Positions 25,144 to 35,300 of a stretch of DNA of 64,000 nt are shown here, piece by piece (position 1 is the stretch's first letter; every line of letters starts with the position of its first letter). Below the pieces are notes generated by a model. That model saw only the letters and a program-made list of their open reading frames with translations. It made no database searches and had not been told where the DNA came from. The stretch comes from Sepioteuthis lessoniana (taxonomy: Eukaryota > Mollusca > Cephalopoda > Myopsida > Loliginidae). Position numbers and translations under genes: made by a program. Location of the stretch: positions 63,012,008 through 63,076,007 of the forward strand of contig OY757904.1 in NCBI GenBank assembly GCA_963585895.1, given 5' to 3'.

Positions 25144-26301
25144 AGGATCATTAAAAAAAGTTTCCAGACTTTTTCATGTGGGCACTTTTATTGATAGTAA
25201 AGTAAGTAAGTAAAGTTGGCGACCATAGTCGAAGGTGACCAGAAGGCTCCCTTTTCGATAGCTACTACACCAAGGTAAGGGGAGGGCGCTACACCTTCCC
25301 AGGATTACTCTACTTTACCCTTGATCCGTACCTTATAATGCTGAGTGTTAAGCAAGGAGATATCAAGTACCATTTTTTGAGTCTTTGGTATGACTCGACC
25401 TGGCATTGAACCCAGGTCTCCCGGCCAACTGGCGAACACTCTAACTGCTAGGCCAATGTCCGGTACAGTCCCCTTCCAAGTAATCTCCTCCGGCTGCAAT
25501 GCACTTGTTGTACCGTTCCAACAACTTCTGGAAGGCCGCATCGAAGTCCTCTTGTGTGAACGTGTCAGTGACCTTTGTCACAGCCTCTTTTATCTCCTCA
25601 ATTCTCTCATAACAACAGCCTCTGAGCTTAGGGAATAACCAAAAGTCACAGGGAGCAATGTCTGGACTATATGGAGGGTGACAAACTGTGTTGATGCGCA
25701 ACTTGGTCAAATAGTATGTGACAAGGATGGAGTCGTGGACCGGTGCATCATCATGGTGGAAATGCCACTGACCGGATTTGAAGAGTGCTGGCCTCTTCCG
25801 ACGGAATCTCTTCCTGAACTCCCTTAAAACCTCAACATAGTAACCCTAACTCTAACCCTTTGGCCAATCAACTCTGGTGTATTGACTTCCTTACTCCTTC
25901 CACACCTCTCATCCTCCCTCACAGACTTCCTGCCTTCCTTGAATAGCTTGTCACTCAAAAACTGATGCCTAATTCATGCAAGATGCTCGAAAAGCGGTCT
26001 GAAGCATTCCATACATTTCTGTGGCATTTTTTCCAAGTTTAAAACAGAATTTTATTGCATATCGTTCTTCTAAAGTGTCCTCATGTCCAGATTGCATTTT
26101 TTGAATTCACCAGTTGTGACAATCAGGCTTTAGTAGGGTGTATTCCAATTCCTGCTGTAGCTGTTCATTTGAACCTGAAATCATAAAAATTGGTCAGTCA
26201 TCTCAGATGATGTATAGCAATAACAGTGAATTTTCAAGAGTCTACGACAATTTTAAATGCCTGTACAAAAATGTCTGGAAACTTATTGAATGCACCACAT
26301 A

Positions 26302-26334
<33 letters not shown>

Positions 26335-29300
26335 GAATACCTACAAAGCAAGAAGTATTCAACCTAGGTTTCCCTTCATCAGATTATCAGGATAATTCTG
26401 ACAAAAAACAGTTGGCCCAAATATTTTATTAAGTACCTACAATACGTATAAAAACATTATACATATATATATATGTGTGTGTGTGTGTGTGTTATTTGGT
26501 TCCATTTTCAATATCAATAAACATTATGCAGAGTACACACCAACATTAAAAATAACAATTATAGAAGAAGGGAAATCCCCAAAGTGTAGAAGCTAACATA
26601 TTGGACAGAGACATCATAGTGAGTGAGTTCAATCTCCAGCCATGCTATTAAATCCACTTTCAAACTAATACCCTCAGGAAAGGTATGAAGTCCCTTATCT
26701 TCCCCAGTTATGAGTAAGTATTACCACTATGATTCTAATACAAGGATGGCTTTGGCATTAAATAACCCACAAAGTTGATATAACAATTAAGATATTTACC
26801 TTTAACATATTCCACTTTTTGATTTTTAAGCTCTAATTCATCTTCTTCATCTAGAAAAAATCCTGCTCCAGTGTCAATCTCTTTGGCAGGAACTTTCATC
26901 AAATTTTTCCTTTCCCTGAAAAGAAAAAAAATAATCAAGTCAAATGAATTAATATGAAAAACAAATGCACAACACAGATAGACATATAGAGTGTTATACA
27001 AGAGATTATTAGTTTATAGAGGGAATAATCATTCCTAATTCAAATTACCAGTTTAAAAAGGTTCTAGAAACAGAGAGAACTTTATGCTTGTAAAATACTA
27101 GGGTGAGTCAAAAATTTTACAATATTTTGGTATGTGCTAGTTTGCAGTACATATTTCATGTGACCAAAGCAGTTCACAAACTACGGAAGGTACCCACTGT
27201 GGTTGATAGTATTGTGGTAGTTGGTGTGCTGACAGGTTAAGCATTGCTTCATTCCATGTGTGATTTGAAAGCTGCACAGATGTATGTCCAACATATGCTT
27301 TAAACTGAGCAATAACTCCTAAAAAAAATTGGTTTAGTGTAAGGTGACAGTGCAGCCGATCAAAGTAAAGTAACCAGATTGTTTAAGAAATTTTGCTTGG
27401 ATTACAAGATCTTGTAAGGTCAGGTAGTCTTAAAAGTGTGGATTCTAAGGCCGTGCTCCAAGCCATAGAGGTAAATCTGGCACTTGAAAAATATTAGGCG
27501 AGCTTAAAATCTCACAGTCCAGTGAGCTTCATCACCTTTGTGAGCTCAGCAAAAGCATCCTGAGCAGGAAAATTGTAACTCACATAAGCAAAATATTGAA
27601 AAATTTTCGACTTACCAAAGGATGATGAATATTATCTACACACTACAACTGTATCAATTCTGATCATAATACAGCTAATATTTTTACACAGTTGCAGATC
27701 TGAGATAGAATAACCTGATAACTGCCATAATGTACTTTTTAACTGCAACAAAATGACTAATCTTCAGCACAGATACACATATAGAATTTAAACATATCCA
27801 TATTCAGAATTTGTTTATGTTCAAGAAAATATTTTGTTGATTTCCTGTTTGTCCTCATAATCCAAGAGTTACTACGATGACATGTTACACATTTATCATT
27901 CATTGCATTTCTGAAGAGCTATAGGAATAACTTGGAAAGAACTCGTCTCCATTAACTATCATAGTTTACTATAAAGAAGTGCTGAAAGTCGTTGGCCTTG
28001 AGTCAGGAAACATACATGCATTTCCACATATTCATTATAGAAGTTACACAAATTATAAACATATATAATTAAATATGGATAAGTAAATGTTTTTCATAAC
28101 CTATTAAGCTGTCAGGGTGCCATATGAATAAATTTCCTCTACAAGGACTCTCTGGTAGTTACTTGGTAGAACCCATCTCTCCAAGTAACATGCGGCAAGT
28201 GATATTGGATTACAAATTAATTCATGAAAATTTTGAACCAAGAAGTAAATTCCCAGTGTATTCATTTTATGTCAAGTGCTTGATAGTTCTGAGGGTGTTA
28301 ATGATTAAAAAATACTCACTCTTTTGATTGAAATGATTTTGCTGTCAATCGAGATTGTCTTAGTAGCAATGCTTTTTGTCGATTTCTCTCAATCTGAGCC
28401 TTCTGAGCAGCAGATAGTAATTTAGGAGTAGCTGGGACACCATCTTCCCCTGAGGATATTTTCTTTTCTGGAGGAATGCTTTCTTCTATATCATCAGGGA
28501 AAAAATCATCTTCATCTGGAAAGTCTTCAACTTGAGAAATTGGCTCTATAAAAAAGTTTGGAAGAAAAAATCAAATAAATATTTTGTATAATTTTTTATA
28601 GGTACTGGATTTAAAAATTGGTCAGTAGCAGATTCATATGTGTAGTAGTAATGCCACGAAAAATCTTACCTTGAAGAAACAGAAGGCGGGCTCTCTCTGC
28701 TACCAACATGCAAAAACCAGAAGAAAAGGACACAAGAGGTGTGACTTGTTTTATGGAGGAAAACGTAATAAGCCCATGTGAAGTGGTGAGATTTGATGAA
28801 CATAAAAGACTAAGTTTGAAGAGGAAAAAAGCAGCATTTCATCAATCAGTTCATTTTGCAAGCTAAGTAAGTTGACTAGCGCTCAATAGGTTGATTCCTC
28901 TTCAACTAGACTTTGAAACCAACTAGAAAAGAATTCTTTTTTCTCCTATGTTTCTTCAGGGGACAAGTTTTTCTTTGTGTGGTTGTCCTCCATAGAAACA
29001 GGAGGAAAAAATTTTTTTTTTCCAGATGAATCTGCAACTAACAGTAATATATATATTATTTTCTAGCATTCAAAGGTATTACTACAATTTTGCTAAACAA
29101 TTTAAAAGTATATTTTACCATCAGTGATACAAGGTCATTGATGTTACTAAGATTCATATTTTTAACATAATTTACAATGTGTATCATTGAATTCTAATAC
29201 AAGAAAATTGGTTTGGTTTGGTTTGGTCTGATGGCATATCAACCATTGTAGGTTACTGAATGCCAAATACATATATTAAATGTATTTGGTTTGTAAACAG

Positions 29301-32300
29301 ATTTTATTGTTAACATTTTTAAAGGACCCTAAGCTAATTTTTTTTTTACACATAATTTAATGGTTTCAAGTATTGCTATATATCAATCACAATTTAACAT
29401 CAGTCATTTGTTTGCACACATTTAAATAGATACACATGATATGTAAGAGATTAGTTTGTTGATTTCATTTTTAAATGAATTAGAAGTAATTTGCTTGCAC
29501 ACTAGTATTGCTATTGTTTCTACACAGTTAAATGGTTTCAATTATTGCAATCTAACATTCATAGTTCTATTCAATATCAATCATTTATTTGCAGACAATG
29601 AAATGGTCACAAGTATTGCTATTTAACACTGATTATTCTATTCAACATACAATTAAATGGTTCCAAGTATTGTTAAGTATCACTAAAAATTCAATTAAAC
29701 ATCAAGTCATTTGTTTGCACACAGTCAAATGATAAAAGAGGCTGAATGGAATATTTAGAAACAGAACTAACTCAACAACGTTAACTGGTTCCAAGTATTG
29801 CTATGTATCACTAACAATTCAATTAAACATCAGTCATTTGTTTACACACAGATGATCAAACAGTTCTATTTCTAAAGATTCAATATAGCATAAGTCATTT
29901 GTTTGCACATAGTTTAAATGCCAGTTCAATTTGACCCAGAGATAGGACTCTATTAGGTGCTACCACTTTGAGTCAGAGTGGAACTAGGAGCAATGGCAAT
30001 GAAGAAGTACTCTGCATTCCATATAGCTCCAGCATTACTGGAGCCAAACCATCAGATTATTTAGTGTCATATCCAGGACACTTGTGGAGAGAGTCTTACG
30101 CCTCTGCAGAGATGCAGTTGGTGCATTCTATAGCCCCAGCTAACTGGGCTGTGTCATGTTTATGGTAGCATCTGTTGCAGTATATTTATCTTAGTATAAG
30201 ACAAAAAAAAACATTAGAAAAGAAAAAAAGTGACAAAGAACCCAGCAACAAAATTACTACTAATAACACATAACCTCAGGAAAAAGAATATAAATAATTT
30301 TTATTTTAATTATTTTTACTTTATCCTTTAATTCTTTAAGTAAAATATTACCTTCATTATAAAGTAGGATTGAGATAATTATTGGATTGTAAATAAATTT
30401 TTGATGTATTTTGTATTAAAAAATAGTGGAATTAATTTTCAAGTAAATAAACAGCTACAATTTAATTTGTGGATGAATAATAGCGAAGCAAATGGAATAA
30501 GAAATATGTGTTCATGTCAGGACTGCTTTTAAAAACAATTCATATAACTCAACAAACTTTTATTGACCAAAGTGGAAAAAAGGATATAAAAATTGAAAAT
30601 GCAAAAAGGCACGATTTACCAACCCCTCCATGTGGGCAGGATGTAACTCAAGGTCAAATTTTTTTAGTGAAGTTTAACAAATTTAAATTCAGAGTCTTCC
30701 TTCCCTTAGAATGGTTGCCAAACCAAGGCTAAAGAGCTTAAGTCTGCCCTAATATTTACTCATAATTGAAGGGAGAATAATTGAATTCATACTTTTCCAA
30801 AAGGCATTTGTACTGTGTAAAATGCAATCTCATCCAGGATATGAACTCGCGACACCATGTCCATTTCCTACGATGATAACCATTATACCATAGACACCAC
30901 CAAAAATGTCTACATGTGTGAAAGTTCTTTTATGACATATCAACCCTTGTGGGTTATTTAATGCCAAATCCTGTTTGTATATATGTTCGATTAGTAAACA
31001 AATAGTTTGTGGGTAACTTTATTTTTAAATGAGTTAGAGCTCATTTGTTTGCATACAGTTAAATGATTTCAAGTATGATAATTTAACACTAATAATTCTA
31101 TTTGATATTAATCATTTGTACACATTTTAAATGGATTCAAATATTACTATTTAACACAAATAATTGTATTAAAAATTAATCATTTCTTTGTTCACAGTTT
31201 AAATGATTTCAAGTCCTGCTATTTAACATTAGTAATTCTATTTATCAAGCAATCATATCTAATATGAGCAATTTGCAGAGAGCAGTATGGTTTCAAATAA
31301 CTAATAATAAACTTTAGTAAAGGATTCAATACTTCGACGTGAGCCATATATTAGATATTATCACTCCAGGTCAGAGAAGACCTAAGAGAAATGGTAATGA
31401 AGGTTTTGCGAGGAAGATGTTTGTTACCATTTTTAGCGAGTATGAATGTTTGTTATTAGCAAGGGTTTTAGTTTCCTCGCTAGGTTGTGAGAAATAAAAG
31501 GAGGATGAAGAAGTAAGAAGACGAAGATGCCGTTAGCTTTTACATGAAGGTTTTAATATCAGCATGGAATAAGGAGTTTGTGTTTGTGCTGCAAGCCTCG
31601 TGGAAAAGGAAAGAAGTAAAGAGACAAAATGGAGTTATGAGAGAGTAGAGAAAACAGCGCATGTTGTGTTTGCCGTTTGAGGAAATAAACTTTGAAGTCA
31701 CCGTTCGTTTGTGTTTCTGGTTGTTTCGAGGAGAAGCGTGAATGTCTCCAGAAAATGTTGCCCAGAGGTGAAGTAGTCGCTAGGTGTCAAAGCGGGATTC
31801 GGCATCACAGTCGACATAGCCAATTTTGGGGGTGACGTAAACTTGTTCCTGTGTGTGGCATATTGAATTTATATAATCCATATTCAACTGGGAGCCCTTG
31901 GTATAAGAGAAATAGATGCAAGGGATCCATAAATTAGATAGGTTCCCTCATTGTGTCCATGCTGCTGCTATTGAAGGGCAGCAAGTGAGACGTCTGCACA
32001 GGACGAAGTTGTTCTGACCAAGAGAGTGTTTGACAGCTTTTCCCCAGTTTGTGCTGCCTAGAAAGATGCTCCGGGATGAATAAGATAAGTCATCCTGATT
32101 GCGTGAAATTATGCGTTGAATTAAATTATGCACCAAACCAAAATACGAAAATTCCTTCTGCTACAAAGAGATACTTCACATTCCCTAAACTTCAGGTGCG
32201 GAGCCACATCATATACAGTTTAGTATCATACATAAGAAACATGTATATATTATTGAAATTGCCAAAAAGATATGTGAGAAATTTAGTTTGTAACAGAAGT

Positions 32301-35300
32301 GCCTATTTGAGAAGCATTCCTTTGGATGTAAACAATTTTAATAGATACATCTAAAAATTAGTAAAAGCTTTATGTATTGTTTAATTTGATTGCCCAACAC
32401 TAGGAAACAAGGTATCCACACATGAGAATGAGTTAAACTCACATCTCACTCACAACATGCTGAATCGAAAAAAAAAAAACAGAACTACATAAAGTACACT
32501 AATGCTGCCTTCTTTGAAAGTGTGTTTTAGGCAAGGGAGATAATACACACATGCTAAAAATACTTTTCCGTTAAGACATATCCCTGTACTCAACTGATAA
32601 AAAAAAGAATAATCCAATCAATAATTAGTTAATTTTGACATGTTCTAGAAAGCACTTTTAAGAGCAGGTCTCCTGTTGAGTGAGGATTTTATCTGGGCCA
32701 GATATTTATCTGTTGCAGTTATTTTTTTTTTTTATTTGTTCATATATGCAAATATTAAAAGTGGATGTTTTGACATTTATTAGGGTCTTCAGAAAATAAT
32801 TATGCTTTGCCATTGAGGATATAAAAACAAATGTAAGTTAAATTTATTTAGATATCATCATCAAAAATGTAATGATTAATATTGAATACAATCATTAGTG
32901 TTAAATAGTAATACTTAAATCCATTTAAAATGTGTGCAAACAAATGATTAAACAATGACACCAGACCACTGAGAAGGCAAATTTTTGATTATCCATTTAA
33001 AGAAATTTAGGGGTTTTCTCAAAAGAGTTTGAAAGATCTTTTTCAACTTCTTTGATTCTGAATATTCAGTCTGTTATGAAATATCTGAGTGAAATTTTAA
33101 ATCAAGCGAGTATGGAGGAAGTGAAAGAACCTTCCATCTTAATTTGTTGAGTTGCAGTCATTGAAAATGGTAGTTATATTTTTGCAGTTAATAAAAAGTA
33201 ATTACTTTCTGAACATTCTAATATAAACAATTATTTACTGAATTCTATTTGATTTACTTTTCCAAGTTAATATCAATTCCAGCATAAATTGCGATGAATG
33301 CAATACAAATAAAACTCTTAATTAATTGTGAACATTACAAATTTAAACCAGTTGTAGTGATTCAAATGTAAAATTTAATGAGTTAATCATAAATTGCATT
33401 TTTGTCAACCTTTTAAGTCTGAAAAGAATCTTGGCAAAACTAGAGATCAACTTCTACAGCAGGGCTAAAATCCTTTACCACTTGTTGACCATTCAGTGAT
33501 AAAGATTTAGATTTTAGCACTGCCGTATAAATCAACTGCTAGTTTTGTAGAGCTTTTTTTTCAGGTTTAAAAAGTCAATTAATATGCTGTAATTCATGGT
33601 AAATAAAACTTTTAAAATTTACAAATAGCTGTAGTGAAACTTACACAGTTTGTAGATCAAAAATATAAATATTTACACAGCATGTTTTTTTTTTTTTTTT
33701 TAGATATACCCTTTGATAGCTGAATATGAAGAAAAGAAAAAATTTATAAAATTGTAACCACCAGCATGAATTTTGTCATAAGAAACGACTGTTTCCTACT
33801 ATGGTTACATATAAGAATTGTGTTCACTTATTCTTTGGACAGACATAGCAAAGTGTTGATCCTCTGAGTATTTAGAAGTTAAAGATCGGTTTCTAAATCA
33901 GTTATTATTGACATGTTTGAGGCAAGTTAGTCTAATACTTACATGTCTCAAACATTGTATTAATTTGTATCTTCTATTCATAGGGTATACTGATGTAGCA
34001 TTAACAAAAGTAAGAAGAAAATTATCTACATCAAAATTCTCTTCAACACACAGATCAGAAACCCAGATGAGGTAAATCTGGCACTTGAAAAATATTAGAC
34101 GAGCTTACAATCTCACAGTCCAGTGAGCTTCATCACCTTTGTCGGGTGGTCTACTACCTGACTTAATTGTTAATTTACGAACCAACCAGCTATCAAGATT
34201 TTGAAAATCTATCAGAAATAAAAATTTGAATTCTTAGGAATTCCCATCCAGTCATGACTCATAAATAAAAAGCATTTGCAAAACTAGAAAAAGGTGCCAC
34301 CCAACCTTGTGGCACCAGAGGAACCTCTGAAGATGAATGCCAATGGAACTGGGCAATTTTTATATTTACTTCTAGAAGGGCACCCCACATTAAACCAAAC
34401 TTACGTTATATCCCAAAACCAAATTGGGGGTTGAATACTGTTCATAAACATTTTACTTCGGATTTTTGCTTGGTAGTCCCTTTGTGTTATTCTTTCAACT
34501 TCCCCCACCTTTCGCTTATAGAATAAAATAAAAGGGTATCAGAGGAAGATTGAAATGATTTTAAAAAAAACCCCAAAAAAACTGTCAAATAATCTGTATA
34601 GTTGACGTATGAATGAAAAATGAAGAATAAAAAGTGAGGTGCTTATTTAGAAACTGCCACTTTTGGGCTTATTAAAGGTTTGATGTTGATGAAGAAAAAC
34701 AAACGCCTTTTTTTATCGATGAGAACTTCGTCAATTTACTTAAAAACAGAATTAAAAAAACATGTAAAAATATCATATTTAGAAAATTTCCCTATTTTAT
34801 ATAAAGAGAGAAGAGATGTCAGTGTTTTTGGTAAAAAAAATAAAAATAGGTTTTATTGTTTTAAGGTAAATTGAACACGATTCTTACATGTAAACATAGT
34901 TGTAAAGTCATGATTGATGTTTTATTTACTTTCATATATAATGTTACATTCGATGATAAAAAAAATGGGCGAAAGAAAAAAAATGGCAAGTTACGTAACT
35001 TTAACTATTTTACTTTTCTTTTTTTTTTTCAAAATTGAAACTTTTTAGAATTCATTCATTTTTTTTTTAACTTTCAAAATAAAAATAAATCAATAATAGT
35101 CAGTTTTATCGCTAGATATTAAATCTGATGGTTAAAGATTTAGTATTATTATTTAGAACTAAAGTTTTTATTTGATGTTTGCTTATGAACAATAAAAGTT
35201 TTAGTAAATAAATATCGTAATTATTTGTGTACGAGGTGTACTATTTTTCATTATTTTTCAGCCTATAAGTTAGGGTTGCGTGTTATACACGCGAAAAAAT

